A stretch of DNA of 64,000 bases, taken from contig NZ_CP076326.1 of assembly GCF_018771565.1 (NCBI RefSeq), positions 2,418,001-2,482,000 of the forward strand, in the 5' to 3' direction. Shown piece after piece: positions 27,776 to 45,225 of the stretch; position 1 is the first letter of the stretch; every line of letters begins with the position of its first letter. This stretch comes from Thermoflexus hugenholtzii. GTDB lineage: Bacteria; Chloroflexota; Anaerolineae; Thermoflexales; Thermoflexaceae. A program made the position numbers and the translations under genes. Below the pieces are notes generated by a model that was not told the DNA's origin, made no database searches, and was given only the letters and a program-made list of their open reading frames with translations.

Positions 27776-28902
27776 GGTAATCACCCCCCTGAGTAGTGCT
27801 CGGTGGTATAATCGGGGCCAGATTCCGACGGAGGTGGGCCCGATGAATCGAAAGCCCAATTCCCAGAACCCCCCCTGCCCTCGCTGTGGGGCCACCCATG
27901 TGGTAAAGAACGGCAGTAAGGGTGGGCGGCCCCGTTGGGTCTGTCGGAACTGCGGGCGCTCGTTTGGGCCTACCCTGGGCACGGCGATGTATCGCTTGCG
28001 TGTGACCCCTGCGGAAGTGGCGCGCACCCTGCTGGTGGTGATGCGTCGGGGGAGCCTGAGCGCCGCTGAGGAGATCACCGGCCACAAATATGAAACCATT
28101 GGCCGATGGCTCCGGATGGCCGCCCAACACGCTGAGGCCCTCACCGAGGTCCTGGTCCACGACCTGCATTTGAGCGAGGTCGAGGTGGATGCTTTCTGGT
28201 CGTTTGTCAAAAAAAGTGTCCAGAGGCTGGAGATCCAGACGCCTCGGCGGGCGGGGTGGGCCCGCGTTGGGGATGTTTGAGCCAGGACCGGGCGACTCGT
28301 TTTGTGGTGGCGTGGGGCTTTGGGTCTTCGGAGGATGAGGTCGCGCCGAAGGTGGTGGCGCAGACCCGCCAGCGCACATCTGGCAGGAGGGGCGTGATCT
28401 GGATCAGCGATGGACGGCCGGTCTACCGACGGGCGGTTCGTCAGGTCTATCGGGACGCGCAACCGACGGGAAAGCGGGGGCGTCCGCCCCTGGTGCTCAC
28501 GCCTGGGGTGGGGTTGACGCAAGCGGTCAAGCGTCGTCATCAGGGCCGGATGGTGCGCGTGGAGGTGCGTCAGGTTCTGGGGGAGGCGGTGGATTGCCCC
28601 TATCCGGTGCATGAGGAACGGTTGAATGGCATGTTGCGCGATCGGTTGAATGCGCTGACGCGTAAGACCCATGCCTTTGCGAAGACGACAGGGACCTGGG
28701 ATGCGCTGGTGATCCTCTGTTTGTTTGAGCACAACTGGCTGCGGCCCCATCGGGCCTTGCGGGAAGCGGGGGAGGGCCTGCCGGAGGGGCGGCGGTATCG
28801 GCCGCGGACGCCGGCGATGGCCATCGGGTTGACCGATCATATCTGGACCTGGGAAGAGTTCTTGACCTTCAAGCATTATCAATACCAAAAGGAGTGACTA
28901 CC
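27776..28902 (+). mobile_element. IS1-family insertion sequence, 1127 bp
   Basis: Flanked by the 8-bp direct repeat CGCAGACC (27768-27775 and 28903-28910), the target duplication. Terminal inverted repeats: left GGTAATCACCCCCCT, right (reverse complement) GGTAGTCACTCCTTT. A TATAAT box at 27807-27812 and a good ribosome site precede the transposase. The element carries two overlapping frames with a -1 frameshift site, as in IS1. Length is longer than the classical 768-bp IS1, as in many wider IS1-family members. Deleting the IS and one target copy restores the host reading frame exactly. Confidence 0.92.
27843..28897 (+). CDS. IS1-family transposase, made by -1 frameshift
   Basis: Frame A (27843-28280, 145 codons) starts [19 protein letters not shown] and has a zinc ribbon (CPRC ... 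CRNC) followed by a helix-turn-helix ([20 protein letters not shown]) and the first catalytic Asp in [11 protein letters not shown]. At CAAAAAAAG (A7 at 28209-28215) a -1 slip joins frame B, which continues through [22 protein letters not shown] (second Asp), [19 protein letters not shown] (Glu) and WLRPHRAL to the stop at 28897. Both halves are undamaged, so the element is probably active or recently arrived. Without the slip an InsA-like DNA-binding inhibitor would be made. Confidence 0.88.
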
Positions 28903-32066
<3,164 letters not shown>

Positions 32067-32181
32067 GCGCCCCGGATCCCTTCGCCCCCATCCCCCGCCC
32101 TCGCAAGGCGGGTGAAGCCCCCGAAGCGCTTCTCTCGCCATGACAAGGCCGGGCAGGCCGTTCCCCCGGGGACGCTTTGAG

Positions 32182-32254
32182 GACGTTTGGAAGACGCTTC
32201 CCCCGGATAATCAGGGCGATCATGCCGGACGCCCGGGCTCTGTCCGCAGAGGCG
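32182..32254 (+). repeat. duplicated leader/promoter block, copy 1
   Basis: Begins GACGTTTGGAAGACGC, contains GATAAT (a -10 candidate), then CAGGGCGATCATGCCGGACG and a GGGCTCTGTCCGCAGAGGCG tail. About three quarters of its bases match 40317-40390. It lies 110 bp before the gene starting at 32366. Confidence 0.6.
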
Positions 32255-32365
32255 ATGCATCCGGCCGCCTTCCTGCATCCGATCTCGCCCATCGCGGCTG
32301 ATGAACAGGCGCTCAACCATCCATCCGGGCTGATCTCGCCACGGATTAAAAGACGAGAGGGCATC

Positions 32366-33352
32366 ATGTGGGATTTTGACATCGGCAAGACCTTCAGCCT
32401 GATGCTTCGCACCCTCCCGTTCATCGGGTTTCGTCTCGCTATCTACTTCGGCATCACGCTCGCGTATATAGCGGCCACCGGTGGCGGCGCCGGCATTGGA
32501 TACATGCTGGGCCGCATCCTTCAAGATGCGGATGGGGCGGGAAGCGGAGCGTTTTGGGGCGGATTGGTCGGCTTTAGCGTCGTTTCGGGGGCGCTGTACT
32601 TTGCTCGCGAGTATCTGCTGTATATCGTCAAGGCCGGCCACATCGCGGTGCTGGTGCACCTGCTCGACGATCGGCCGATCCCGGAGGGGAAGGGTCAGAT
32701 CGCTTACGGCGCCCAGATCGTCAAGGCTCGCTTCGTGGAGGCATCGGTGCTGTTCGGCGTCGACCAGATCATCAAGAGCATCCTCCAAGCCTTCAACCGG
32801 ACAGTGCTGAGCCTCAGCGAATTCCTGCCCATACCAGGGCTGACGACCGGGATGAGGTTCATTACCGCAGTGATCCATCTCTCGCTCGCCTACGTGGACG
32901 AGGCGATCCTCGCCTACATCATCCGCACCCACTCAGAGAATCCCTGGGCCGGCGCCCGGGACGGCGTGATCCTCTACGCCCAGAACTACCGGATGTTGCT
33001 CAAAAACGCGGTATCGCTCGCCATCTTCGCCTGGATATTGTCCTTTGGGATCTTTCTTCTGGCGATTGCGCCGGTTGCCGCCCTCGTGGCCTGGATACCC
33101 GGTCTGGCCGGTTTCTGGCTGTTGATCCTCGCCATCGTCGCCGCATACGCGCTGAAGGCCGCGCTGGTGGATCCCTTCGTGATGACCTGCATCGTGCAGG
33201 TCTACTTCAAGGCCATCGAAGGCCAGAGGCCGAGTCCGGAGTGGGCGGAGCGCCTGAATTCGATCTCGGCCCGATTTCGGGAGCTGGGCGAAAAGGCCGC
33301 CGCCCTCGTTGCCGGCAAGAGCGGCTTGCCCACCCCAGCGACAAAGGCCTGA
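32366..33352 (+). CDS. polytopic membrane protein, unknown
   Basis: 328 residues from ATG 32366 (GAGAGGG before it). Hydrophobic helices at about 18-45, 60-85, 145-165 (weaker), 190-215, 230-255 and 255-285; the C-terminus is basic and cytoplasmic-looking. MWDFDIGKTFSLMLRTLPFI opens the protein, and AYVDEAILAYIIRTHSENPW lies before the last helix pair. The pattern resembles membrane proteins annotated as hypothetical in Chloroflexota; no transporter motif is evident. It follows the regulator fragment and a copy of the duplicated leader. Confidence 0.65.
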   Translation: MWDFDIGKTFSLMLRTLPFIGFRLAIYFGITLAYIAATGGGAGIGYMLGRILQDADGAGSGAFWGGLVGFSVVSGALYFAREYLLYIVKAGHIAVLVHLLDDRPIPEGKGQIAYGAQIVKARFVEASVLFGVDQIIKSILQAFNRTVLSLSEFLPIPGLTTGMRFITAVIHLSLAYVDEAILAYIIRTHSENPWAGARDGVILYAQNYRMLLKNAVSLAIFAWILSFGIFLLAIAPVAALVAWIPGLAGFWLLILAIVAAYALKAALVDPFVMTCIVQVYFKAIEGQRPSPEWAERLNSISARFRELGEKAAALVAGKSGLPTPATKA

Positions 33353-33454
33353 TCGGGGGCGGCGATCGGTCGTGTTTCACAAAAAACCTGTCCTCTGATT
33401 CTTCGCTAAGCCGGGATCTCAGGTCTGCCTGTTTGCAAAGAAAGGAGGAAGACG

Positions 33455-34264
<810 letters not shown>

Positions 34265-34388
34265 GGAGCTGGAATCCCGGCGGTGGCTTAGGAGGCGTCT
34301 CCAATGACCGCCCTATCGCTGTGTGGAGTAGAAAGCGCAGCGGGAACCCGCCGCACCTCCCAGGTTCATAGCATCCTGGCACCCTGAC

Positions 34389-34589
<201 letters not shown>

Positions 34590-34612
34590 GCGTCACGCTA
34601 TCGGGAGGACGA

Positions 34613-36025
34613 ATGACCCGGTTCGATCCTCTCACGCTCATCGAGAAAGGGTTGCCGCCCACCGGCCACCCGCGAAAGGTGGTGGTCGTGGGGGCGGGCA
34701 TGGCCGGGCTGGTGGCCGCCTACGAGCTGAAGCGCGCCGGGCATCGGCCGGTGCTGCTGGAGGCGCGCCCGCGCGTGGGCGGGCGCATCTACACGCTGCG
34801 GGAGCCGTTCACGCACGGCCTGTATGCCGAAGCCGGCGCCATGCGCATCCCCCGCGCGCATCGCCTGACGATGGCCTATATCCAAAAATTCGGGCTGAAG
34901 ACCCGGGATTTCACGATGGACAACCCCAACGCCTGGGTGTATGTCGGCGGTCGGAAACTGCGCCTAGCCGAGGCCAACGCCCACCCCGATCGGCTCGGTT
35001 TCGACGTGGCGCCCCACGAGCGCGGCCGGACCGCGGCCGCAATATGGAAGAAGGCCATCCAGCCCCTGTTAGACCTGCTGGAAAAGGAAGGCGAGGCCGC
35101 CTGGGAGCAGATCGTCGCCCGTTATGACGAATACTCGATCCGCGAATTCCTGGAGCGGGACGGGTGGTCGGAGGGCATGATCGAGATGTTCGGCCTGTTG
35201 ATGAACCAGGAGGCGCTCATGAATTCATCCTTCCTGGAACTGTTTCGTGAGGAGGCCGGGCATTACTACACCGACATGATCGAACTGGAAGGCGGCATGG
35301 ACGCCCTGCCCTGCGCTTTCCTGCCGGAACTGATGGACGATATCCGTTTTGGGGCCAGGGTCATTGCCATCGACCAATCCCCAGAGGACGTGACCGTGCA
35401 TTTTCAGACCCGGGCCGGGCGCTTCAGCGAGAAAGGGGATTACGCCATCCTGACCATCCCCTTCCCGGTCCTGCGGCACATCGAGATCCTCCAGCCGTTC
35501 TCCCGAGCCAAACAGCGGGCCATCCGCCAGCTGCATTACGATGCCGCGGCCAAGATCTTCTTCCAGTGCCGCCGCCGCTTCTGGGAGGAAGACGACGGGA
35601 TCTTCGGCGGCGGGACGATCACCGATCTGCCCATCCGCAATCTCTACTATCCCGATCACGGCCGCGAGACGGGGCGCGGCGTCCTCCTGGCCTCCTATAC
35701 CTGGTCGGAGGATGCCCAGCGTTGGGGGTCGCTTTCCCCGGCGGATCGCATCGAGCAGGCCCTGGAAAACGTGGCCCTGATCCATCCGCAGGTGCTGGAG
35801 GAATTCGAGGCCGGCGCTTCCTGGATGTGGCACGATGATGAATTCGCCGGCGGCGCCTTCGCCCTGTTCGATCCCGGCCAGCAGACCCTGCTGCATGACT
35901 CCATCGTGGCCCCCGAGGGCCGCATCCACTTCGCCGGGGAACACACCTCGCTCTGCCATGCCTGGATCCAGGGCGCCATTGAATCGGGCCTGCGCGCGGC
36001 GTATGAAATCTCCGCCCGCGCCTGA
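34613..36025 (+). CDS. flavin-dependent amine oxidase (monoamine or L-amino-acid oxidase type)
   Basis: 470 residues. FAD-binding Rossmann motif VVVVGAGMAGLVAAYELKRAGH at about 23-44, then LLEARPRVGGRIYT, and the C-terminal FAD site IHFAGEHTSLCHAWIQGAIESGLRAAYEI. These define the amino-oxidase superfamily; the substrate domain (YAEAGAMRIPRAHRLTMAYI) is like L-amino-acid oxidases. No signal peptide, so a cytoplasmic protein. It oxidises an amine or amino acid to the imine with H2O2 formation; the substrate cannot be deduced. It starts in the small-gene operon behind GGGAGG. Confidence 0.85.
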   Translation: MTRFDPLTLIEKGLPPTGHPRKVVVVGAGMAGLVAAYELKRAGHRPVLLEARPRVGGRIYTLREPFTHGLYAEAGAMRIPRAHRLTMAYIQKFGLKTRDFTMDNPNAWVYVGGRKLRLAEANAHPDRLGFDVAPHERGRTAAAIWKKAIQPLLDLLEKEGEAAWEQIVARYDEYSIREFLERDGWSEGMIEMFGLLMNQEALMNSSFLELFREEAGHYYTDMIELEGGMDALPCAFLPELMDDIRFGARVIAIDQSPEDVTVHFQTRAGRFSEKGDYAILTIPFPVLRHIEILQPFSRAKQRAIRQLHYDAAAKIFFQCRRRFWEEDDGIFGGGTITDLPIRNLYYPDHGRETGRGVLLASYTWSEDAQRWGSLSPADRIEQALENVALIHPQVLEEFEAGASWMWHDDEFAGGAFALFDPGQQTLLHDSIVAPEGRIHFAGEHTSLCHAWIQGAIESGLRAAYEISARA

Positions 36026-36190
36026 CCGAGGAGGTGAAGCCATGAACCAGTTTTCCCGCATCCGGCTTCCCATTCGCTTCCCATCGGCCCCCTCCCCCGC
36101 GCCCGGAGGAAAGGGAAACGCCTTTGGAGGAGCTCGGATAGGGCCGGCTCGGCATCGCACTAAGACTCGCCCTGCTCACGGAGGGTGGCC

Positions 36191-36712
<522 letters not shown>

Positions 36713-36857
36713 GGCGCCATACGTCGAGAGGGACTCCGGAGCGGGACATTCGCGCCGGACGATGCGCGACTGCGCCGGGAAAGGCGAAAGGGTTCGACCC
36801 TTGGGCTTGGCAGGAGGGGTTGGATTCCCTGTTCCTCTAACACGAAAGAGGTGTGCG

Positions 36858-40205
<3,348 letters not shown>

Positions 40206-40316
40206 TCGCTGTGAACCCGGTTGCAAGCGAAGCGCAGCGATCTCCGGGCTCGCGGGGGATCCCTTCGGCGGCCTTCAGCCCCCCGGCCATGATCGGAGCA
40301 GATCCTTACGTCGGAA

Positions 40317-40390
40317 GACGTTTTGAGGGCGCTCTCTCCGTATCATCGGGGCGATCAGGCCGGACGTTTGGGGCTTTGCCCACAGGCGCT
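40317..40390 (+). repeat. duplicated leader/promoter block, copy 2
   Basis: Begins GACGTTTTGAGGGCGC, has TATCAT where copy 1 has GATAAT, then CGGGGCGATCAGGCCGGACG and GGGCTTTGCCCACAGGCGC. It lies 63 bp before the dipeptidase-like lipoprotein gene. See copy 1 at 32182. Confidence 0.6.
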
Positions 40391-40452
40391 CAAGCAGGAG
40401 CAAGGAGCTGTTCCCGAACGGGGAACACGAACGCACGAACAGGAGGTCTAAC

Positions 40453-42417
40453 ATGAGGCCACGCTCTTTGAAGGCCATTCTCATCCTGATCGGCTTGGTC
40501 ATGGCCGGCATGGGATGCACGATCCAGGTCCAGGTCCCGCCTCCCCCGACTCCTGTCGTGATCCAGCCTTCTCCGGCCATGCCAACTCCCACCCCGGCTC
40601 CCCCGGCCATGCCGACCCCTACCGAGCCTCCACCGGCTATGCCAACTCCCACCCCGGCTCCCCCGGCCATGCCGACCCCTACCGAGCCTCCACCGGCCAT
40701 GCCAACTCCCACCCCGGCTCCGCCAGCCGCGCCGACCCCCACCGAGCCTCCACCGGCCACGCCAACTCCCGCCCTGGCTCTCGTGCCGCCCGTCCTGAAT
40801 CCAACCCTTATCGCGCCCATCCGGCCAACCCTCAGGGGCTGGGTCGATCTGCATACCCACCCCATGGCCCATCTGGGCTTCGGCGGGCATCTGATCGTCG
40901 GCGGTCCGGATGTCGGCTCCCTCATTCCGAAGATCACCTGCGATCGCCAGAACCAGCGCGCGGGAAGCATCGCCGACGCACTTCCCAACTCGAACCCGAC
41001 CCACGGCGGCCCGGGTTTGTTCGACAACCCGTGCGGGGATGAGATTCGAAAGCAGATTATCAACCAGCTACAAAGCCAACTGGGACGTGACCTTCCCGAG
41101 AAGGCAGTCGGCTGGCCCACCTTTGAGCACTACCCGGCCTGGGACGCCGTCACCCATCAGGTGATGTATGTGGACTGGCTCCGCCGCGCCGTTCAGTATG
41201 GGGAGCTCCGGGTGCTGGTCGCCCTGGCCGTCAATAACAAGACCCTGGGGGACGCCGTTCGCGGCCCGGGCGATCCGCTCCCGGTCGAGGACAAGCAGTC
41301 GGCCGACCTGCAGATCGACGAGATCAAGCAATTCGTCGAGCGGCACCGTGATTTCATGGAGATCGCTTACACGCCCGCGGATCTGCGTCGCATCGTCGGG
41401 GAGGGCAAGCTCGCGGTCGTGCTCGGCGTCGAGCTCGACGCGATCGGCAACTTCTACCTGACCCGCCCTCGCCCCAGCGCCGACGAAGTCCGCCGCGAGA
41501 TCGACCGTCTCTGGGATCTGGGAGTGCGCTACATCTTCCCCGTGCATGTCATCGACAACGCGTTCGGAGGCTCCGCCATCTACCAGGAGCTGTTCACCGT
41601 CTCAAACTACCGCGAAGCCGGTCGTTACTTTGAGGCACAATGCGCTGCCCCGGCGCAGTGGGTGACTCGCCCATGGCAGCCTGGGCTCGGCCTGGAATTG
41701 TGGGCTGCAGCGCTCGTCAAGCTCGGCACCCGGCTCCCGTCGATCCCCGCACCCCCAGGGTGTCCCCCCGGGGTCGGCCATGTCAATCCCCGCGGCATGA
41801 CGGAGCTGGGGCGAGTGGCCATGATCCACGCCATGTCTAAGGGCATGCTGATCGACGTGGATCACATGTCCGATCGAACCCTGGAATGCGCGCTGAGGCT
41901 CGCCGAGGCGGTCCCCGGCGGATATCCCCTCATCTCGGGTCACACCGGCGTGCGTTCAGAGGGTGGTAGGAACGTAGGCGAGAACATGCGCCATCCGGAA
42001 CAGCTGCGTCGAATCCGCGACCTTGGGGGGATATTTGGCCTGGGCACTGAGGCGACAACCCCCGAGGAGTTCGTCTCCAATTACCGAATCGCACGGACGA
42101 TCATGGGGACGGGGAGGGTGGCCATCGGCTCCGACGCGAACGGCCTCGTCAAGCTGCCGCGTCCACCGATGCGCTTCTATTTCCGCTACGATGATCGGTT
42201 TCCACAGCCCTCAACCGGGCGCAAGACTTGGGACTACCATCTCGACGGCGTGGCCCACTACGGCATGTTCGCTGACTTCCTGAGGGCGGTCCAAGCGGTG
42301 GACCCGGAGGTCCACAGCTCCTTGATGTCTTCTGCTGAGATGTTCGCGCAGACCTGGGAGAAGGCCTTCAGGGTCCGGGATGCGGTCTCCGGCGCGCCTT
42401 TCCCAGCCTGTCCCTAA
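40453..42417 (+). CDS. M19 (membrane dipeptidase)-like lipoprotein
   Basis: 654 residues. Signal with lipobox-like MAGMGC (Cys22), then a Pro/Thr linker built from 20-residue repeats (residues ~40-110). The rest is a metal-dependent hydrolase of the M19/renal dipeptidase group: WVDLHTHPMAH at about 136, a Glu in VVLGVELDAIGNF, His in IDVDHMSDRT, His in LISGHTGVRSEGG, and Asp in AIGSDANGL. The first metal motif is HTH where classic M19 enzymes have HxD. Ribosome site AGGAGG. Expected to act outside the cell on dipeptides or lactone-like compounds; the substrate is uncertain. Confidence 0.75.
   Translation: MRPRSLKAILILIGLVMAGMGCTIQVQVPPPPTPVVIQPSPAMPTPTPAPPAMPTPTEPPPAMPTPTPAPPAMPTPTEPPPAMPTPTPAPPAAPTPTEPPPATPTPALALVPPVLNPTLIAPIRPTLRGWVDLHTHPMAHLGFGGHLIVGGPDVGSLIPKITCDRQNQRAGSIADALPNSNPTHGGPGLFDNPCGDEIRKQIINQLQSQLGRDLPEKAVGWPTFEHYPAWDAVTHQVMYVDWLRRAVQYGELRVLVALAVNNKTLGDAVRGPGDPLPVEDKQSADLQIDEIKQFVERHRDFMEIAYTPADLRRIVGEGKLAVVLGVELDAIGNFYLTRPRPSADEVRREIDRLWDLGVRYIFPVHVIDNAFGGSAIYQELFTVSNYREAGRYFEAQCAAPAQWVTRPWQPGLGLELWAAALVKLGTRLPSIPAPPGCPPGVGHVNPRGMTELGRVAMIHAMSKGMLIDVDHMSDRTLECALRLAEAVPGGYPLISGHTGVRSEGGRNVGENMRHPEQLRRIRDLGGIFGLGTEATTPEEFVSNYRIARTIMGTGRVAIGSDANGLVKLPRPPMRFYFRYDDRFPQPSTGRKTWDYHLDGVAHYGMFADFLRAVQAVDPEVHSSLMSSAEMFAQTWEKAFRVRDAVSGAPFPACP
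40573..40780 (+). repeat. in-frame 60-bp tandem repeat coding a Pro/Thr linker
   Basis: Three near-identical 60-bp units plus a partial fourth (GCCAACTCCCACCCCGGCTC recurs at 40581, 40641 and 40701, and with changes at 40761). Each unit codes for AMPTPTPAPPAMPTPTEPPP. Lengths could vary between strains by slippage without breaking the frame. Confidence 0.9.
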
Positions 42418-42730
42418 GCCCCAGAGCCCTTCGGCCGGAGGGCCACGAGCCGGGCCGGGAGCGCAGGTCGCTTCCGGCCCGGGCGCAGGAGCGCGGATCA
42501 GGCATCCATCCTCCTACCTCATCGCAGGATGCCCGAAGGATGCTCTTGCGGTTCGTGGCGACCGCGCTGGCACGAAAGAGCCCGGGGTGAGGACCATGGA
42601 CCTCTGCGAGCGCTTGCCCAGGCTTCGGCGAATCGAAGAGGTGTTCGCAGGGCTACGTTTCGCAAGGGCGCCTTCCATCCGCGAGCTGCAAGAATGAAGT
42701 AAAAGCCAAAAATCTTATACGGAGGGTTCC
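42418..42730. other. 313 bp without a clear gene
   Basis: No strong repeat or terminator. A 33-codon frame starting ATG 42597 (MDLCERLPRLRRIEEVFAGL) and ending at 42697 has no good ribosome site and no recognisable similarity; it could be part of an older gene. A -10-like TTATAC at about 42715 may belong to the next gene. Confidence 0.4.
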
Positions 42731-43084
42731 ATGCTGATCAATCCTCGGAAGGCATCGGCAGAGGAAGCGGGGGATTCGGACCGTTTGATGGCCCTGCTGG
42801 CTTACCTCATCGGGATCATCGTCCCCCTGATCATCCTGCTCACCGACATGAAGAACCGTCCCTTCCAGCGGTATCACGCCGTTCAGGCCCTGGCGGCCCA
42901 GGTGGCCCTGATGGTGATCTTCTTCGCCCTGGGGCTGATCCCCATCATCGGCTGCATCGCGCCGCTGCTCGGCCTGGCCGCCTTCGCGCTCTTCATCTAC
43001 TACGCCATCCAGGCCTACCAGGGCTATTACTTCGAGATCCCGGTGGTGACCGCCTTCGCCCGCCAGCAGGGATGGATCGCCTGA
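42731..43084 (+). CDS. DUF4870/Tic20-like small membrane protein
   Basis: 117 residues with three hydrophobic helices: LMALLAYLIGIIVPLIILLT, the middle LAAQVALMVIFFALGLIPII, and LLGLAAFALFIYYAIQAYQG. The loop between the first two, NRPFQRYHAVQALA, is the family signature (R..FvrfHa.QAL). Ribosome site GGAGG. The family is found in many bacteria and its role is unknown. Confidence 0.85.
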   Translation: MLINPRKASAEEAGDSDRLMALLAYLIGIIVPLIILLTDMKNRPFQRYHAVQALAAQVALMVIFFALGLIPIIGCIAPLLGLAAFALFIYYAIQAYQGYYFEIPVVTAFARQQGWIA

Positions 43085-43163
43085 GCCGGAAGGGGGAAGG
43101 TGGCCGGGACGAACGGCCTGGCGAAGCGGGCCGACAGCAGCCCGCGATCGGAGGAGCGGGAAA

Positions 43164-43187
43164 GGGGGCGACCAACCGGTCGCCCCC
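43164..43187. terminator. hairpin between convergent genes
   Basis: GGGGGCGACC / GGTCGCCCCC with a four-base loop and an A run on the left (AAA) that would be a T run on the minus transcript. It lies between the converging DUF4870 and thiolase genes and could stop both, best for the minus strand. Confidence 0.6.
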
Positions 43188-43306
43188 TATGGCGGTGGAG
43201 CGGGCGCTCCCGGCGCCCGGCCTGCGAGCGATGGGTCGATGGAAGCAAGGCAGAGGAGAGGTCGCCCCGCCCGGGAAACGGAAAAGCCCGGATCGCCGCG
43301 AAACGG

Positions 43307-44542
43307 CTACGCGTGGATGCCCTCCACCAGCGCCGCTTCCCCCTGGCCCACGCCCACGCACAGGGCGGCCACCCCGTAGCGGGCCCGACGCCGGCGCATC
43401 TCATACAACAGCGTGGTGAGGATCCGCGCCCCGCTGCAACCCAGAGGGTGCCCCAGGGCGATGGCCCCGCCGTTGACGTTCACCTTGTTGAGGTCCAGCC
43501 TTAGCATCTTGATACACGCCAGGGTCTGGACGGCGAAGGCCTCGTTGATCTCCACCAGATCGATCTGATCCAGGGTGAGCCCGGTCCGCTCCAGCAGCTT
43601 GCGGATGGCGGGGACGGGGCCGTAGCCCATCACCCGGGGGTTCACCCCCACTGCGGCCGAGGCCACCCAGCGGGCCATCGGCTGCAGGCCCAGGGCCCGC
43701 GCCTTCTCCGCGCTCATCAACAGCAGCGCCGCAGCGCCGTCGCTCAACCCCGAGGCGTTCCCCGCCGTCACCGTCCCCCCTTTCCGGAAGACCGGGGGCA
43801 GCCGGGAGAGGCGCTCGAGATCCGTGTCCAGGACGATCTCCCCGTTCTCGATGCGATAGCGCGGCCCCTCATCGACATCGATGACCAGAGGGGGCTGCCC
43901 CGGGCGCTCGATCACCACCGGCACGATCTCCTCGCGGAACTTCCCGGAGCGGATAGCCTCCACCGCCCGCTGATGGGAGAGCAGGGCGAAGCGGTCCTGC
44001 TCCTCCCGCGTGATCTCCGGATGCTCCTCGGCGATGTTCTCAGCCGTCTCGCCCATGGACTCGAGGGGGAACATGGCCTCCATCTTCGGGTTGGGGAACC
44101 GCCACCCCAGGGCGGTGTCGTAGACGGTGACGTTCCCCCGCGGGAAGGGGACGGCGGCTTTGGGCATCACCCAGGGCGCCCGCGTCATGCTCTCCACGCC
44201 GCCCGCCACCACCACATCCGCCTCGCCGCAGCGGATGGTCCGGGCCGCCAGGTTGACGGCGGTGAGCCCCGAAGCGCACAGCCGGTTCACCGTGACCGCC
44301 GCCACGTGGTAGGGGAAGCCCGCCAGGATCGCCGCCATGCGGGCGACGTTGCGGTTGTCCTCCCCCGCCTGGTTGGCGCAGCCCATGTAGACCTCGTCCA
44401 CCATCGCCGGGTCGATCCCGGCCCGCCGGACCACCTCCCGGATCACCAGGGCGGCCAGGTCGTCCGGGCGCACGTCCTTTAAAGCCCCTCCGTATTTGCC
44501 CATCGGCGTCCGCACCGCGGCGACGATGACCACCTCCCGCAT
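43307..44542 (-). CDS. acetyl-CoA C-acyltransferase (thiolase)
   Basis: 411 residues. Catalytic Cys89 ([12 protein letters not shown]), the [10 protein letters not shown] segment, NEAFAVQTL, His in [16 protein letters not shown] near 367, and the second Cys in [10 protein letters not shown] near 397. It catalyses thiolytic cleavage of 3-ketoacyl-CoA, or condensation. [20 protein letters not shown] is characteristic of the PcaF/FadA-type degradative branch, so a role in beta-oxidation or aromatic catabolism is more likely than biosynthesis. Its neighbours do not narrow this down. Confidence 0.92.
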   Translation of the reverse strand: MREVVIVAAVRTPMGKYGGALKDVRPDDLAALVIREVVRRAGIDPAMVDEVYMGCANQAGEDNRNVARMAAILAGFPYHVAAVTVNRLCASGLTAVNLAARTIRCGEADVVVAGGVESMTRAPWVMPKAAVPFPRGNVTVYDTALGWRFPNPKMEAMFPLESMGETAENIAEEHPEITREEQDRFALLSHQRAVEAIRSGKFREEIVPVVIERPGQPPLVIDVDEGPRYRIENGEIVLDTDLERLSRLPPVFRKGGTVTAGNASGLSDGAAALLLMSAEKARALGLQPMARWVASAAVGVNPRVMGYGPVPAIRKLLERTGLTLDQIDLVEINEAFAVQTLACIKMLRLDLNKVNVNGGAIALGHPLGCSGARILTTLLYEMRRRRARYGVAALCVGVGQGEAALVEGIHA

Positions 44543-44603
44543 CGTGCCCCTCCTCCCTGCGTTTCCGGAGCCGTGAAGGCCGGAGCGCTCGCCTTCCGCT
44601 TCG

Positions 44604-45104
44604 CTACTGCGACCGGTTGACGTCCACCCAGATGGAGCCGCTCATCACGCGGGCCGGATAGGACGGCAGCGGAGCCGCGCATGGCCCAGCGATCGGGCGG
44701 CCGTCGGCCCCGAAGCGACATCCGGCGCATTCCGCCCACAGCTGCGTCCCCTCGATCTTCAGCAGGCACGGGATGCCGGGGGGCTGCATCGGGAAAGCCC
44801 GGATCCGATCGCCGGTGCGCACCAGGATCATCGGGTAGAGCCGTCCGCTCCGGTCGGAGAGGGTCAGGGGAAACGGCGCCCCCTCGCTCAGGCGATCCGG
44901 CGGCACCCCGGTGTCCAGCCAGCGCGGCGTCCAGGGGGCGCCGAAGACCGCCAGGGCGAAGAGCGCACAGAGGCCCACCAGCAACACCCCCCCGAACAGC
45001 GCGAGGAACACCCGTCCCTTCCGTCCCGCAGCGGACGGGATGCCCGCTTCCCCCTCCACCGGGAAGGGCCATCCCTCCCCCTGCCCATCCCCCGGCCAGG
45101 CCAT
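44604..45104 (-). CDS. membrane-anchored Rieske-fold protein with altered ligands
   Basis: 166 residues. Hydrophilic start, one transmembrane helix ([20 protein letters not shown], about 33-52), then a short extracytoplasmic domain. Its end, [18 protein letters not shown] then [19 protein letters not shown], aligns by eye with the second half of a Rieske domain (CPCHGSxFD..GxxxxGPxxxPLxxYxVxVxxGxIxV). The ligand positions differ: CAGC in place of CPxH, and a single Cys (GIPCLLKI) where CxH is expected. It may bind no cluster, another metal, or form a disulfide. Upstream of a thiolase and downstream of rpmF on the same strand. Confidence 0.6.
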   Translation of the reverse strand: MAWPGDGQGEGWPFPVEGEAGIPSAAGRKGRVFLALFGGVLLVGLCALFALAVFGAPWTPRWLDTGVPPDRLSEGAPFPLTLSDRSGRLYPMILVRTGDRIRAFPMQPPGIPCLLKIEGTQLWAECAGCRFGADGRPIAGPCAAPLPSYPARVMSGSIWVDVNRSQ

Positions 45105-45225
45105 CCGTCCTCACCTCCCTTCGCGCTCCGGCGCGCCGCCCCGGGAGAACAGAGGCCGGAGGGATGAGCCGCTCACCCCTCCAGCCCTGGGATCCCGAGG
45201 TCCTGCCCATTATGGAGAGCGAGGA

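Noticed and set aside
42597-42697. 33-codon frame starting MDLCERLPRLRR
   Set aside because: Too short, no good ribosome site, no similarity recognised.
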